A DNA stretch of 64,000 nucleotides from Filimonas lacunae (GTDB taxonomy: Bacteria > Bacteroidota > Bacteroidia > Chitinophagales > Chitinophagaceae). The DNA is taken from assembly GCF_002355595.1 (NCBI RefSeq), contig NZ_AP017422.1, forward strand, positions 310,001-374,000. Direction: 5' to 3'. The notes under the pieces are model-generated. The model was not told the DNA's origin. It did not search any database and saw nothing but the letters and a program-made list of their open reading frames with translations. How positions within the stretch are numbered: the first letter of the stretch is position 1; each line of letters begins with the position of its first letter. Shown piece after piece: positions 10,121 to 20,233 of this stretch. Made by a program: the position numbers and the translations under genes.

Positions 10121-10933
10121 ATGAAAAAGATTCATATAAAAAGAATACTGGCAGGATTTTTAGTAATAATTATTTCCTGTAACCTTATGTCCTGTCACGT
10201 CAACAAAAAACTAGCTTATTTTAAAGATGTGCCGGATTCATTGGTGGTGCCAAAGAGTGTTGAAGCTGCTAAATTCACAGATCCTAAAATACAACCTAAT
10301 GATATTGTGCAGGTATCTATTATCACTTTGGATCCTGCTATAAATACCATGTTAAATTCGGACAATACCACGTCATTTGCAGTATCGCCTGGAGCTGCAA
10401 GCGCTCCGGTTGCTAGCCAGCCTGTCAATGGCTTTTTAGTAGATAAAGAAGGAAATATAGAATTACCCATTATAGGTAAAGTGAAAATATCAGGCCTTAC
10501 CACAGCTGAGGCACGTGACTCTATACACAATAAAGTTGCGATTTACTATAAGCAACCTGTTGTAAATGTTAGATTTACAAATTTCACTATTACTGTTTTA
10601 GGAGAGGTGGTTAAACCATCTACTTATATTGTGCCTAACGAAAAAGTAAGTATACTGGATGCTTTAGGTATGGCAGGAGATCTTACTATTTTCGGGCGAA
10701 GGGAAAATGTGTTACTGATAAGAGATTCTGTTGGGCAGAAGAAGTTTGTGCGTTTTGATTTAAACTCTTCCAAAATAATCAACTCGCCTTATTTCTATTT
10801 GCAGCAGGGAGATATGGTTTATGTAGAGCCTAACAGAGCCAAAGCTGCATCTACAGATGCTATCAGAACACGCAACTTTGCCTTGATCGCATCTCTTATC
10901 ACAGTATTTGTAACTATCGTATCTAAGTTATAA
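10121..10933 (+). CDS. Wza-like polysaccharide export lipoprotein
   Basis: Outer-membrane lipoprotein of the polysaccharide export family, forming or contributing to the channel for the exopolysaccharide. The lipobox is LMSC with the lipidated cysteine at residue 25. The mature protein has the Poly_export region (IQPNDIVQVSIITLDPAIN, then DKEGNIELPIIGKVKISGLTTAEARD) and an SLBB-like repeat (FTITVLGEVVKPSTYIVPNEKVSILDALGMAGDLT, given here as separate strands). It ends in a hydrophobic helix (NFALIASLITVFVTIVSKL). The start at 10121 is chosen because the signal peptide begins there; the open frame extends 26 codons further up without homology. AGGAG lies 13 nt upstream. First gene of the locus, 17 nt before the Wzc-like gene. 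Confidence 0.9.
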   Translation: MKKIHIKRILAGFLVIIISCNLMSCHVNKKLAYFKDVPDSLVVPKSVEAAKFTDPKIQPNDIVQVSIITLDPAINTMLNSDNTTSFAVSPGAASAPVASQPVNGFLVDKEGNIELPIIGKVKISGLTTAEARDSIHNKVAIYYKQPVVNVRFTNFTITVLGEVVKPSTYIVPNEKVSILDALGMAGDLTIFGRRENVLLIRDSVGQKKFVRFDLNSSKIINSPYFYLQQGDMVYVEPNRAKAASTDAIRTRNFALIASLITVFVTIVSKL

Positions 10934-10950
10934 ACATCTTTTGAAGCTTT

Positions 10951-13284
10951 ATGCAGCACGAATTTGTAATTGAACAAGTGGAACCTGACCAGGAGAATGA
11001 GTTTTTCAAAAAGCTTGGTGGGCAGTTTCTTATCTTATGGCCATGGCTTATTGCTTCAATCGTGGTTTGCGTGGCTTTATCGTATTTGTATTTAAAATAC
11101 CAGACTCCTGAGTACAGAATCAGAGCCTCCATTTTAATACAGGATGATAAAAACAGCACTGCCAATGTAGGCATACTGGAAGAATTTGGACTATTAAAGG
11201 GCACCAGTAGTGTTGATAACGAAGCTGAAATATTTAAAAGCTACGCTTTGATGAAAGATGTAGTTGTTAATAACCAGCTTTTTATTAAGTATTATTATTC
11301 TGGCCAGTTAAAGGCTACCGAGCTATATCTGAACAGACCTATCACAATGAGGTATGTAAATCCCAATTCAGATAGTTCTATTAATTATGGCGAGTACCTG
11401 GTAGCATTTGATGCCAAAGACATTAATAAGTTTACCGTTACAGTACTGGATAAAAAGTATGTGGGTAAGTTTGGTGAAATTGTGCATTTACCTACCGGTG
11501 ATATAATTATTAATACAAGTGATGCTTTTGTTAAGTGGCGTAAAGAGGAGCCTGTTACTGTTTTTGCGCTTCCAGTGAACAGATCTGTAGCGGAATATAT
11601 GTCACGTTTAGGGGTGGCTATTCCTAACAAACAGGTAAGTATTATCAGTTTAAGTTTAAAAGAAATTATTCCGCAAAAAGGAGAAATAATATTAAATTCT
11701 TTAATTAATACTTACCTCCAGGCAAATGTAAATGACGCCAACCAGATTGCCGATAGCACCATACGTTTTATAGATGACAGGCTTCAGTTGGTGTTTAAAG
11801 AGCTGTCTGGTATTGAAAAGGATATTGAAGGATTTAAAAAAGAGAACAGGCTTACAGATATTACAGAACAATCACGCTTATTACTGGAAAACACCAGTGA
11901 CTATTCCAAACAGTTAACAGAAAAGGAAGTACAGTTGGCTGTGATTGAAGCATTGGAAGAATTTTTAATTAGCAGTAAGAATGAGACCCGCGTGGTGCCG
12001 TCTTCGCTGGTAATGCAAGACCCTGTTTTTATATCACTTATCCAGCGTTACAACGAAGTTCAGCTGGTTCGTGATAAAATGCTAATGAGTACTACCGAAA
12101 CTCACCCTTCTGTTCAAACAATCAATGAGCAGCTGCTTAATTTGCGCGGGGAATTGTTAAGCAGTATTGCCTCTGTAAAAAGAGGAGTACAGATAGGGGT
12201 CAATGAGTTGAGAAAAAGAACAGGTGCTATTGAATCACAGGTGTCAAAAGTGCCTGGAAAAGAAAGAATCTGGCTTGACTTTTCCCGTCAGCAGGCTATT
12301 AAACAGGAGCTGTATCTGTTTTTATTGAAAAAACGTGAGGAAACTGCTATTTCAAAATCATCTACCCTGGCCAATGCAAGGGTAATAGACGCGGCCAAGG
12401 CAGATGACTTTCCTTTTAAACCCAACAGAAAATCTTTTCTGCTACTGGGGTTTGTGCTGGGATTGGCTATTCCTTTCGCTTTTTATTACATAAAAGAGCT
12501 ATTGAACAGTAAGGTTTCTTCTTCAAAAGACATTAAGAACTACACGAGCGCCCCCATTCTGGCAGAAATAGGGCACAATGGAAATGATGAAGAAGTAGTG
12601 GCATTGGCAGCAAGAAGTCTTATTTCTGAACAGTTCAGATCGTTAAGAACTAATGTTAAGTTTTTGATGGCAAATGAAGATGAGAAGGTGATTTTGATTA
12701 CTTCCAGCATGGGAGGAGAAGGGAAATCCTTTCTTTCTATTAACCTGGCAGCCACATTAGCCCTCACTGATAAAAAAGTAATATTACTGGAATTGGATCT
12801 GCGAAAGCCCAGAATTACAGATATATTAAAATTACGTAGAATAGGTATCAGCAACTACCTGGTAGATAGTAATGCCAATTGGAAGGAATTACTTCAGTTT
12901 TATGGTGCTGATAATAAGTTTGATATATTATCTTCGGGCCCGCTACCACCCAATCCGGCAGAATTACTGATGCTTCCCAAAATGAGTGCTCTCGTTAAAA
13001 CATTGAAGGAGCATTATGATTATGTTGTGATTGATAGCGCATCAGTGGGTTTGGTTACAGATGCTGAAGTACTGGCCGTACTGGCTGATGTAACATTATA
13101 TGTTGTAAGACATGCGTTTACACATAAACAACAAATTAACTGGTTAAACAAGCTGTATCTGAAGAAAACGTTACCTAAGCTCAATATCATTATTAATGAT
13201 GTGCAGTTAAAGAAATCGGGGTATAGTTATGAAGGTTATGGGTATGCGTATGGATACGGGTTGTATGGAGAGAAAAACAGTTAA
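10951..13284 (+). CDS. Wzc-like chain-length regulator with tyrosine kinase domain
   Basis: Inner-membrane BY-kinase/co-polymerase that controls polymer length and links to the Wza channel. Residues 27-48 and about 495-515 are membrane segments flanking a large periplasmic Wzz/GNVR region with coiled-coil potential. The cytosolic kinase has Walker A GGEGKS (K592), Walker A' ELDLRKP (D616) and Walker B VVID (D695). The tail, from about residue 758, carries seven tyrosines spaced by glycines (YSYEGYGYAYGYGLYG), the usual autophosphorylation cluster. Kinase and membrane domains are fused, as in Proteobacteria. No partner phosphatase gene of the Wzb or PHP type was found in the locus. Confidence 0.93.
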   Translation: MQHEFVIEQVEPDQENEFFKKLGGQFLILWPWLIASIVVCVALSYLYLKYQTPEYRIRASILIQDDKNSTANVGILEEFGLLKGTSSVDNEAEIFKSYALMKDVVVNNQLFIKYYYSGQLKATELYLNRPITMRYVNPNSDSSINYGEYLVAFDAKDINKFTVTVLDKKYVGKFGEIVHLPTGDIIINTSDAFVKWRKEEPVTVFALPVNRSVAEYMSRLGVAIPNKQVSIISLSLKEIIPQKGEIILNSLINTYLQANVNDANQIADSTIRFIDDRLQLVFKELSGIEKDIEGFKKENRLTDITEQSRLLLENTSDYSKQLTEKEVQLAVIEALEEFLISSKNETRVVPSSLVMQDPVFISLIQRYNEVQLVRDKMLMSTTETHPSVQTINEQLLNLRGELLSSIASVKRGVQIGVNELRKRTGAIESQVSKVPGKERIWLDFSRQQAIKQELYLFLLKKREETAISKSSTLANARVIDAAKADDFPFKPNRKSFLLLGFVLGLAIPFAFYYIKELLNSKVSSSKDIKNYTSAPILAEIGHNGNDEEVVALAARSLISEQFRSLRTNVKFLMANEDEKVILITSSMGGEGKSFLSINLAATLALTDKKVILLELDLRKPRITDILKLRRIGISNYLVDSNANWKELLQFYGADNKFDILSSGPLPPNPAELLMLPKMSALVKTLKEHYDYVVIDSASVGLVTDAEVLAVLADVTLYVVRHAFTHKQQINWLNKLYLKKTLPKLNIIINDVQLKKSGYSYEGYGYAYGYGLYGEKNS

Positions 13285-13299
13285 GCGCCAGATATTATT

Positions 13300-14226
13300 A
13301 TGGAAAAGGAAAGCAAGATATACATAGCCGGCCATAGGGGAATGGTTGGCGGAGCTATTCTAAGGCATTTAAAAGAACAGGGGTATTCTAATATAGTCGT
13401 TAAAACATCGAAAGAGCTGGACCTGCGCAATCAGGCAGCGGTTAACGATTTTTTTGATGCGGAAAAACCTGAATATGTTTTTTTGGCGGCAGCTAAAGTA
13501 GGAGGCATTTTAGCAAATAATACCTACAGGGCTGAGTTTATATATGACAACCTTATCATGGAAGCTAATGTTATACATGCTTCCTATTGTGTAGGAGTAA
13601 AAAAGTTGATGTTTTTAGGCAGCTCCTGTATTTATCCGAAAATGGCCCCCCAGCCTTTGAAGGAAGAATATTTATTAACTGGCCCATTAGAGTATACGAA
13701 TGAGCCCTACGCAATAGCTAAAATTACAGGTATTAAATTATGTGAATCGTACAGAGATCAGTACGGATGTAATTTTATAAGTGTAATGCCTACCAATTTA
13801 TATGGCATTGGTGATAATTATCATCCTCAGAATTCACATGTATTACCTGCTTTAATAAGGCGCTTTCATGAAGCCAAAGAAAGTAATGCATCTGATGTTA
13901 CTGTTTGGGGATCGGGAAGTCCTAAGCGTGAATTTTTATATGCAGATGACCTGGCTGAAGCTTGTATTTTTTTAATGGAAAAGTACAACGAGAAAGAATT
14001 GGTGAACGTAGGAACAGGTTCGGATCTGACCATTAAAGAATTGGCCGAAATGGTGAAAGAAGTGGTTGGTTATGAGGGAGGCCTGATATTCGATGCATCT
14101 AAACCAGACGGAACTCCCAGAAAGTTGATGGATGTATCTAAATTGAATTCGTTTGGCTGGAAATATAAAACTGAGCTAAAAGAGGGCTTAACTAAAGCCT
14201 ATGAAGATTTTTTGAAAAACAAATAA
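13300..14226 (+). CDS. fcl: GDP-L-fucose synthase
   Basis: Converts GDP-4-keto-6-deoxy-mannose to GDP-L-fucose with NADPH (epimerase and reductase steps). Short-chain dehydrogenase fold: the nucleotide-binding loop is GHRGMVG near the N terminus; the catalytic residues S108/S109 (GSSCIYP), Y137 and K141 (YAIAK) sit at positions nearly identical to the E. coli enzyme (S107, Y136, K140). Length of 308 residues is typical. It lies 15 nt after the wzc-like gene and just before gmd, so the GDP-fucose pathway from GDP-mannose is complete here, in the reverse of the common gmd-fcl order. Confidence 0.95.
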   Translation: MEKESKIYIAGHRGMVGGAILRHLKEQGYSNIVVKTSKELDLRNQAAVNDFFDAEKPEYVFLAAAKVGGILANNTYRAEFIYDNLIMEANVIHASYCVGVKKLMFLGSSCIYPKMAPQPLKEEYLLTGPLEYTNEPYAIAKITGIKLCESYRDQYGCNFISVMPTNLYGIGDNYHPQNSHVLPALIRRFHEAKESNASDVTVWGSGSPKREFLYADDLAEACIFLMEKYNEKELVNVGTGSDLTIKELAEMVKEVVGYEGGLIFDASKPDGTPRKLMDVSKLNSFGWKYKTELKEGLTKAYEDFLKNK

Positions 14227-14256
14227 TTTGCGTTGATTAAAAATAATACATCCGCT

Positions 14257-15369
14257 ATGAAAAAAGCGCTTATTACAGGTATTACAGGGCAGGACGGGGC
14301 ATACTTGTCTGAACTATTGCTTTCTAAAGGATATGAAGTTCATGGGTTGAAAAGAAGAAGTTCTTTGTTCAATACAGATAGAATAGATCATCTTTACCAG
14401 GACCCGCATGAAAAAAATGTAAGGTTTAAGTTGCATTATGGCGATTTAAATGACAGCACCAACCTGATCAGAATTATCCAGGAAGTGCAGCCTGATGAAA
14501 TTTATAACCTGGGTGCAATGAGCCACGTGAAAGTGAGCTTTGATACTCCGGAGTACACTGCAAATGCAGATGGTATAGGTACTTTGCGCATTCTGGAGGC
14601 AGTTCGCATACTTGGTTTATGCGAAAAAACCAGAATTTATCAGGCTTCTACTTCTGAGTTATATGGTCTGGTGCAAGCTGTACCACAATCAGAAACCACT
14701 CCTTTTTATCCACGTTCTCCCTATGCAGTAGCTAAGTTGTATGCTTACTGGATTACAGTAAACTACAGAGAAGCTTATAAAATGTATGCTTGTAATGGTA
14801 TTTTATTTAACCATGAAAGCCCTTTACGTGGTGAAACTTTTGTAACCCGTAAAGTAACCCGTGCAGTGGCTAAAATTGCATTGGGTTTACAGGATAAACT
14901 GTATATGGGCAACATTGATGCCCGTAGAGACTGGGGACATGCAAAGGATTATGTAGAAGCAATGTGGTTGATTCTGCAGCAGGAAAAACCGGAAGATTAT
15001 GTAATAGCTACAGGAGTTACTACCACTATCCGTGATTTCATTAAAATGGCTTTTGCTGAAGTGGGCATTGATATTGAGTTTCGTGGCGAAGGCGTAGACG
15101 AAAAAGGATATGTAGCCGCTTGCAGAAATAACGAATACCAGATTGAAGTAGGGAAAGAAGTACTTGCTATTGATCCTAAATATTTCAGGCCTACAGAGGT
15201 GGAATTGTTAATAGGAGATCCTACCAAAGCAAATACTCAACTAGGCTGGAAGCCCAAATATGATCTGGCAGGCCTGGTGAAAGAAATGGTAGAATCGGAT
15301 GTGAACTTGTTTAAACGTGATAGTTTGTTGAAGACTCACGGTTATGAAATAAAAAATCAGTTCGAATAA
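14257..15369 (+). CDS. gmd: GDP-mannose 4,6-dehydratase
   Basis: Produces GDP-4-keto-6-deoxy-D-mannose, the substrate of the neighbouring fucose synthase. The NADP loop [15 protein letters not shown] is at the N terminus; catalytic residues T132, E134 (STSELYG) and Y156-x3-K160 (YAVAK) match the family; the motif [15 protein letters not shown] is also characteristic. The start is taken as ATG 14257, which begins MKKALITG; a TTG eight codons upstream is less likely. A 17-bp hairpin follows the stop, so the wza-wzc-fcl-gmd group may form one transcript. Confidence 0.95.
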   Translation: MKKALITGITGQDGAYLSELLLSKGYEVHGLKRRSSLFNTDRIDHLYQDPHEKNVRFKLHYGDLNDSTNLIRIIQEVQPDEIYNLGAMSHVKVSFDTPEYTANADGIGTLRILEAVRILGLCEKTRIYQASTSELYGLVQAVPQSETTPFYPRSPYAVAKLYAYWITVNYREAYKMYACNGILFNHESPLRGETFVTRKVTRAVAKIALGLQDKLYMGNIDARRDWGHAKDYVEAMWLILQQEKPEDYVIATGVTTTIRDFIKMAFAEVGIDIEFRGEGVDEKGYVAACRNNEYQIEVGKEVLAIDPKYFRPTEVELLIGDPTKANTQLGWKPKYDLAGLVKEMVESDVNLFKRDSLLKTHGYEIKNQFE

Positions 15370-15384
15370 TCCATATCGATTCAA

Positions 15385-15422
15385 AAATGAAAAGAGTAGT
15401 TCACCAACTACTCTTTTCATTT
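15385..15422. terminator. Hairpin terminator after gmd
   Basis: A perfect 17-bp stem (AAATGAAAAGAGTAGTT and complement) with a CACC loop, with the T-rich part inside the 3' arm. It could separate the export/fucose genes from the assembly genes, or act as a partial terminator. Confidence 0.75.
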
Positions 15423-15466
15423 AACATATATAACCCTAAACATTCATCTGCGAAGTTGTCAGATTC

Positions 15467-16498
15467 ATGAGTAAGAGGATACTTGAGCTAGATGCCTTAA
15501 GAGGATTTGCTGCGTTAATGGTGGTGTTGTTTCATCTTACAACCCTTGGCAACCATAGCAGCGTGATTTTTAATTTAGGATGTACCGGGGTTGATCTGTT
15601 TTTTATTATCAGCGGCTTCGTAATATTAATGACCCTGGAAAGGTGCAAAAGCTGGAAAGATTTTCTGATCAGCCGTTTTGCCCGGTTATATCCTGCTTAC
15701 TGGACTGCCGTAACTTTTACAGCTTTACTGATTGTAATAACAGTAGTATGTAACCTGCCACATCTTAATTACGGAATTTCAGTAAAACAATACCTTGTTA
15801 ACATGACCATGCTACAGCACTGGTTTAAAGTGCGAAATGTAGATGGCCCTTATTGGACACTGACTATTGAGTTGGTATTCTACTTCCTGATGTTACTGGT
15901 TTTTATCAGCGGAAGGCTTAAGAACATTGAATTAATAGGTATTCCTTTTTTACTGCTTTCTTTTTGTTATGGCCTGTTTGAAACGGTTTTCAATAGTAAC
16001 GCCCTGTTACATGTAATCAGTGTAGCGTTTCCATTGATAGCTTATTTTCCTTTGTTTTATGCAGGTATTATCATGTATAAGATAAAACAGGAAACGGCAT
16101 CGCCTTTTCGCATACTGATGCTTTTGCTGTGTATGGGAACACAGATCTATTTGTTTGATAAATTTCATCATAACCATACCGCTATATCTGTAACTCAATA
16201 TGGAAGCATGCTGGTGGCTTATTTTATCATCTTTCTTCTTTTCGTGTACGAAAAGCTGGACTTTATTGCCATTAAGCCATCTTTATTTTATGGAAGAATT
16301 TCTTATAGCCTTTATCTGATTCATCAGTTTTTAAGTGCAGGAGTTTTACTGCCTTTATTAACAGGTAGCTGGCATCTTAATTTTTGGCTGGCAGTGATCA
16401 TTATTTTAGCTGTTAACACGCTGATTGCTTATCTTATTAACAGGTATATTGAAAATGTAAGTCTTCATTTTATAAAGAACAGGTATTCGAAAAAATAG
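15467..16498 (+). CDS. Acyltransferase-3 family membrane protein (1 of 4)
   Basis: A 343-residue polytopic acyltransferase of the OafA/WecH type, which moves acyl groups (often acetyl) across or at the inner membrane onto sugars. The N terminus reads LELDALRGFAALMVVLFHL, with the family arginine and histidine, followed by GVDLFFIISGFVI, RFARLYPAYW and several membrane helices. It is the first gene after the hairpin at 15385 and is the first of two adjacent acyltransferase genes. Probable role: O-acylation of the exopolysaccharide repeat; the exact acceptor cannot be read from sequence. Confidence 0.85.
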   Translation: MSKRILELDALRGFAALMVVLFHLTTLGNHSSVIFNLGCTGVDLFFIISGFVILMTLERCKSWKDFLISRFARLYPAYWTAVTFTALLIVITVVCNLPHLNYGISVKQYLVNMTMLQHWFKVRNVDGPYWTLTIELVFYFLMLLVFISGRLKNIELIGIPFLLLSFCYGLFETVFNSNALLHVISVAFPLIAYFPLFYAGIIMYKIKQETASPFRILMLLLCMGTQIYLFDKFHHNHTAISVTQYGSMLVAYFIIFLLFVYEKLDFIAIKPSLFYGRISYSLYLIHQFLSAGVLLPLLTGSWHLNFWLAVIIILAVNTLIAYLINRYIENVSLHFIKNRYSKK

Positions 16499-16508
16499 TG
16501 ATGTGCTC

Positions 16509-17642
16509 ATGAAAAATCCAACTACTGATATCCTAAAAACACAAACACTATACTTCACTCGTTTTCTCGCATCATATGGGGTACTGCTCTTTCACTTTTA
16601 TCCTAAAGCACTTTTAACCGATGCTTCTTTATCGTGGCGTTTAGGCGAAGCAGTAAACTATTTCTTTTTTATTTCCGGTTTTGTAATGCTGGTATCCAAT
16701 AAAAGGCATTTATCGGATACTCATGTGCTGGAAACCTTTTCCCGTAAGGATTACTGGGTAAGAAGGCTGGCACGTATTTATCCGCTATATTTACTGGCAT
16801 TACTTATTTGTGTAGGGTTTCATTACGGTGTTAAGAATTACGATAACAGTATTCCGCATCGCTTTCCGCTGGAAGCAGCAGGCTTGCAACGGTGGATATA
16901 CCCGGGTTCAATCAACTTTCCCGGCTGGTCGGTTTCGTGCGAGTTCTTCTTCTACTTTCTCTTCCCTTTTATACTGGAAATAATAGTAAGCTGGTCATGG
17001 CGCAAGCTTACCATAGTAACTACCGTTATGTTTGTAGTAAGCTTATTGGTTACTGCACTTACCTCTGGCAACTGGCTTCCTGTTCATCTGCGATTTATTC
17101 CGGCTATAGATTTTATCAACGGCACCTTACATAATCATCCGGTATTTAAACTGGGTGTGTTTGTTGCAGGTTGCTTATGTGGGTTATTTTATGTAAAAAA
17201 GCCGGAGCTCGTTAACAGGTATTTTGGCGGTATAGCTGCTACTATATCTGCAGTTATCATCTTTGCGGTATTGCTGGGATTGCCTAAGGGGAATGATTTT
17301 ATAGAAGGAGGGGGCTTAACCCCGGTTTATTTTGTATTTGTACTTTCTATCTGTAACCTGGGGGCTACAGCAAGCAGGTATTTATCTAACAAGCTATTCA
17401 TATTCCTGGGCGAAATAAGTTTTGGGGTATATATTTTGCAGTTCCCTGTTTTTCTGTTCTACACCTACTGCTTTAACAACGGAAACAAGCTAACCACTGG
17501 CATTCAGTTTCTGTTGTATACGCTGGTACTGGTTGCAGTATCCATTGTATGTTATTATCTCTATGAAAAGCCTTTACAAAAAGCCATCATCAGGTATTTT
17601 AAAGAGCAGGATAAAAAGTTGATGTTTAAAAACGTTATATGA
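16509..17642 (+). CDS. Acyltransferase-3 family membrane protein (2 of 4)
   Basis: A 377-residue polytopic acyltransferase. Family features: FTRFLASYGVLLFHFYP, NYFFFISGFVML, WVRRLARIYPLYLLALL and FPGWSVSCEFFFYFLFPF, the last being the conserved W-S-x-E region. ATG 16509 is chosen; a GTG two codons upstream is possible. It lies 10 nt after the previous acyltransferase, and its stop overlaps the next start (ATGA at 17639-17642), suggesting coupled translation. Not a close duplicate of its neighbour. Confidence 0.85.
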   Translation: MKNPTTDILKTQTLYFTRFLASYGVLLFHFYPKALLTDASLSWRLGEAVNYFFFISGFVMLVSNKRHLSDTHVLETFSRKDYWVRRLARIYPLYLLALLICVGFHYGVKNYDNSIPHRFPLEAAGLQRWIYPGSINFPGWSVSCEFFFYFLFPFILEIIVSWSWRKLTIVTTVMFVVSLLVTALTSGNWLPVHLRFIPAIDFINGTLHNHPVFKLGVFVAGCLCGLFYVKKPELVNRYFGGIAATISAVIIFAVLLGLPKGNDFIEGGGLTPVYFVFVLSICNLGATASRYLSNKLFIFLGEISFGVYILQFPVFLFYTYCFNNGNKLTTGIQFLLYTLVLVAVSIVCYYLYEKPLQKAIIRYFKEQDKKLMFKNVI

Positions 17643-18646
17643 GAATTCTTTATATTACTAACCCGCATGAAGACTACCTGGCTGATGCTGTTTTTCATGG
17701 TTTCAGAACTTTATTTGGCAGTGATTGTGTAGATTTTCCCAGGTGCGACGTGATGTATAAAAACTGCCCGGATTACGTGAAGAAAAATGTAAGAGGCAAT
17801 GGCTTTAGCTTATACTCTGGTTTACTCGACGATATTGAAGTGGACAGGTTTAACATACCGGAAAAGGTGCGGAATAATTATTTCGATTTAATTGTGTTCA
17901 GTAATATCCAGCGGCAGTTTGGTTTATTTTATCAGTTTCGTCCTTATCTCCACAAAAAGAATACGGTTATACTGGATGGTGATGATACCATACATCCTTT
18001 TCCGGCCAGGGGGTTCTGGTGGAGAAGGCCGTACTATTGGATGATACCGAAAGCGCATAAACAGTTTTTGTATTTTAAAAGAGAATGGACTCCTGATACC
18101 CGATTTTCTTTACTGGCCCAGAAGTTACCTGCTTTCATTAAAAAGAGGGTGCCACAGTCTGCCAACTTAAGAAGGGTATCGTTTGGTTTTCCGGAAGAAA
18201 AAATAGTAACTACTTTGCCGGCTAAGCAAAAAGATTTTCCTGTACATGTAGTGGATAGTGAATTGTCGGCAAGGCTACCCAATACACATACCTCTTATGC
18301 CTTTGAATCGGAAAAAGAATATTATAACGATTTACAGCAATCCCGTTTTGGCATTACTACCAAACGCGGCGGCTGGGATTGTTTAAGGCATTACGAAATT
18401 GCAGCGAATGGCGCTGTGATGTGTTTTAAGCAGTTACAGGCAAAGCCTGCAAACTGTGCTCCTCATGGGTTAACAGGAAGTAATACCATCCATTATTCCC
18501 ATGCAGATGATTTGCTGGGCAAAGTGGCAGCTTTATCTGAACAGGAGTATACACAGCTACAATTGAATTCACTGGAGTGGATAAAGACTAAGACCACGGT
18601 TAAAATTGCGGAAGGTATTCTGGAAGAGATTAAGAAGATAAAATAA
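17639..18646 (+). CDS. Probable glycosyltransferase, exostosin/CgeB-like
   Basis: A 335-residue soluble protein with no signal peptide or clear membrane segment. The opening MRILYITNPHEDYLADAVFHG and the phrase FDLIVFSNIQRQFGL suggest a Rossmann-like N-terminal domain. The C-terminal part, YYNDLQQSRFGITTKRGG then CLRHYEIAANGAVMCF, resembles the nucleotide-sugar-binding part of exostosin or CgeB-type GT-B enzymes. It is translationally coupled to the acyltransferase before it and is 5 nt before the flippase gene. Assignment to a glycosyltransferase is an inference; no family was recognised with certainty. Confidence 0.55.
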   Translation: MRILYITNPHEDYLADAVFHGFRTLFGSDCVDFPRCDVMYKNCPDYVKKNVRGNGFSLYSGLLDDIEVDRFNIPEKVRNNYFDLIVFSNIQRQFGLFYQFRPYLHKKNTVILDGDDTIHPFPARGFWWRRPYYWMIPKAHKQFLYFKREWTPDTRFSLLAQKLPAFIKKRVPQSANLRRVSFGFPEEKIVTTLPAKQKDFPVHVVDSELSARLPNTHTSYAFESEKEYYNDLQQSRFGITTKRGGWDCLRHYEIAANGAVMCFKQLQAKPANCAPHGLTGSNTIHYSHADDLLGKVAALSEQEYTQLQLNSLEWIKTKTTVKIAEGILEEIKKIK

Positions 18647-18651
18647 TGTAA

Positions 18652-20196
18652 ATGTCTAGTACATCGCGGATAATATCAGGGAGTTTGGCTTCATGGGTGA
18701 GAATAGGAATTACCATAATTTCTCAAATGGCGCTTATCCCCATTTACCTGTCACATTGGTCGGTAAATGTATATGGAATATGGTTGGCTATCCAGGCTTT
18801 GGTGACCGTACTTTCTACATTAGACAAGGGGCATCAGAATTACCTGGGGTTTGAGTTCTTGAAAATTGGTGCAGACAAGAAAAAAGAATTATCTATCAAC
18901 CTGTGGTCCAGTATAGAAGTAGGGCTGTGGACAGGTTTGCTGGAAGTGCTGGTGATTGCGGGTATCGTGTATTCAGGCCTTTTAATGCCAATGCTGGGCG
19001 AAACTTCGGCAGATAACAGCCAGCTGGTGAAAGATGCAGGTATTGTATTGTTATTGCAAGGGATTATATGGTGGATTACAGGTAGTATCGGAGGCATATT
19101 GGTGCGCTCCTTATCACCATTTGGATACTATGCACGTATGAGTTGGTGGGGAGTATGGTCGGCCGTCATTACCTCAATAGCTCCACTGATCCCTGTAATA
19201 ATGGGCAAAGGTTTACTGGAAGCAGGTATTGCCATGGCTGTGGCAACTGTTGTATATAACATCCCCATGTTTTTTGATATGTTCCGGTTATTAAAGAAAG
19301 AGGGGGTAAGCATCAGCTTCAGTCAAAAATCATCCAAACTGGGCTGGCGTAACTTTTTTCATTCCCTGGCTTTGTCTGGTAAGGATTTACTGGAAAACTT
19401 AAGACAACAAGGGATACGGGTAATATTGGCCCCTCTTTCCGGAGCTACTGCTATGGCTGCTTTTTCTACCATACGCACGGGCGCTAATATTGCATTGCAA
19501 GGTTTAGGTACATTAACCAACCCGCTGATGCCGGAGTTAATGCGTTTTTTAAATCAGCGGGATCAGGAAAGAATGGAGGCTTCTTTTGGCACGGTATGGA
19601 TGGTGTTGATTGCGATATTAACACCTGGTGTATTGATTTTACAGGCTTTTGCCCCTGCACTTTTCCATGTATGGACCAAAGGGAAGATTACATTTGATCC
19701 GTTGCTTTTTGCCATACTATCCCTGGGGGTATTAGTATATGCGCAGGCGCAGCCGGCTATGACAATTATGAGAGGTAACAACCTGTTACGTTCACAATTG
19801 ATCATTTCTATTCTATCAGCATTAGTGGTGCTGGCAGGTATGTTTACGCTGGTGCCAATGGTAGGCATAGTAGGCGCTGGTATTGCATTGCTTGCTTCTG
19901 AGCTGGTGGCAACACAGGGGTATAAAATGGTGGCGCATAAATGGCTGGTTCAGCATGGGCTGAAATGGCCTGCGCAAGCTTCCCGGATAGCCCATTTGTC
20001 GGTGTTAATAGCTACTGTATTTTCTACATTAATGGTGTTGTTTCCGCAACATGCATACATCATTCTGGTAGTTTCCTTAATTGCAGTAGGCATCAATGTG
20101 CGTTGGTACTGGAAAAGGCTGCCGGTATTGGTTATTCAAAAAACAAACGGATTGCTTAAAAAAATACCGGTAATGGGCAAATTGATAAAAGCCTGA
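18652..20196 (+). CDS. Wzx-like polysaccharide flippase
   Basis: A 514-residue polytopic membrane protein of the polysaccharide-biosynthesis/MATE superfamily with about 12-14 predicted helices. The N-terminal half begins RIISGSLASWVRIGITIISQMALIPIYL, typical of Wzx proteins, and the centre has the conserved stretch AAFSTIRTGANIALQGLGTL (given up to 20 residues). Expected role: flipping the undecaprenyl-diphosphate-linked repeat unit from cytosol to periplasm. It is the only flippase candidate in the locus. Confidence 0.85.
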   Translation: MSSTSRIISGSLASWVRIGITIISQMALIPIYLSHWSVNVYGIWLAIQALVTVLSTLDKGHQNYLGFEFLKIGADKKKELSINLWSSIEVGLWTGLLEVLVIAGIVYSGLLMPMLGETSADNSQLVKDAGIVLLLQGIIWWITGSIGGILVRSLSPFGYYARMSWWGVWSAVITSIAPLIPVIMGKGLLEAGIAMAVATVVYNIPMFFDMFRLLKKEGVSISFSQKSSKLGWRNFFHSLALSGKDLLENLRQQGIRVILAPLSGATAMAAFSTIRTGANIALQGLGTLTNPLMPELMRFLNQRDQERMEASFGTVWMVLIAILTPGVLILQAFAPALFHVWTKGKITFDPLLFAILSLGVLVYAQAQPAMTIMRGNNLLRSQLIISILSALVVLAGMFTLVPMVGIVGAGIALLASELVATQGYKMVAHKWLVQHGLKWPAQASRIAHLSVLIATVFSTLMVLFPQHAYIILVVSLIAVGINVRWYWKRLPVLVIQKTNGLLKKIPVMGKLIKA

Positions 20197-20233
20197 TTGT
20201 TCCTCATCATTTAAAGTTTCTATAGCAGCGTTT

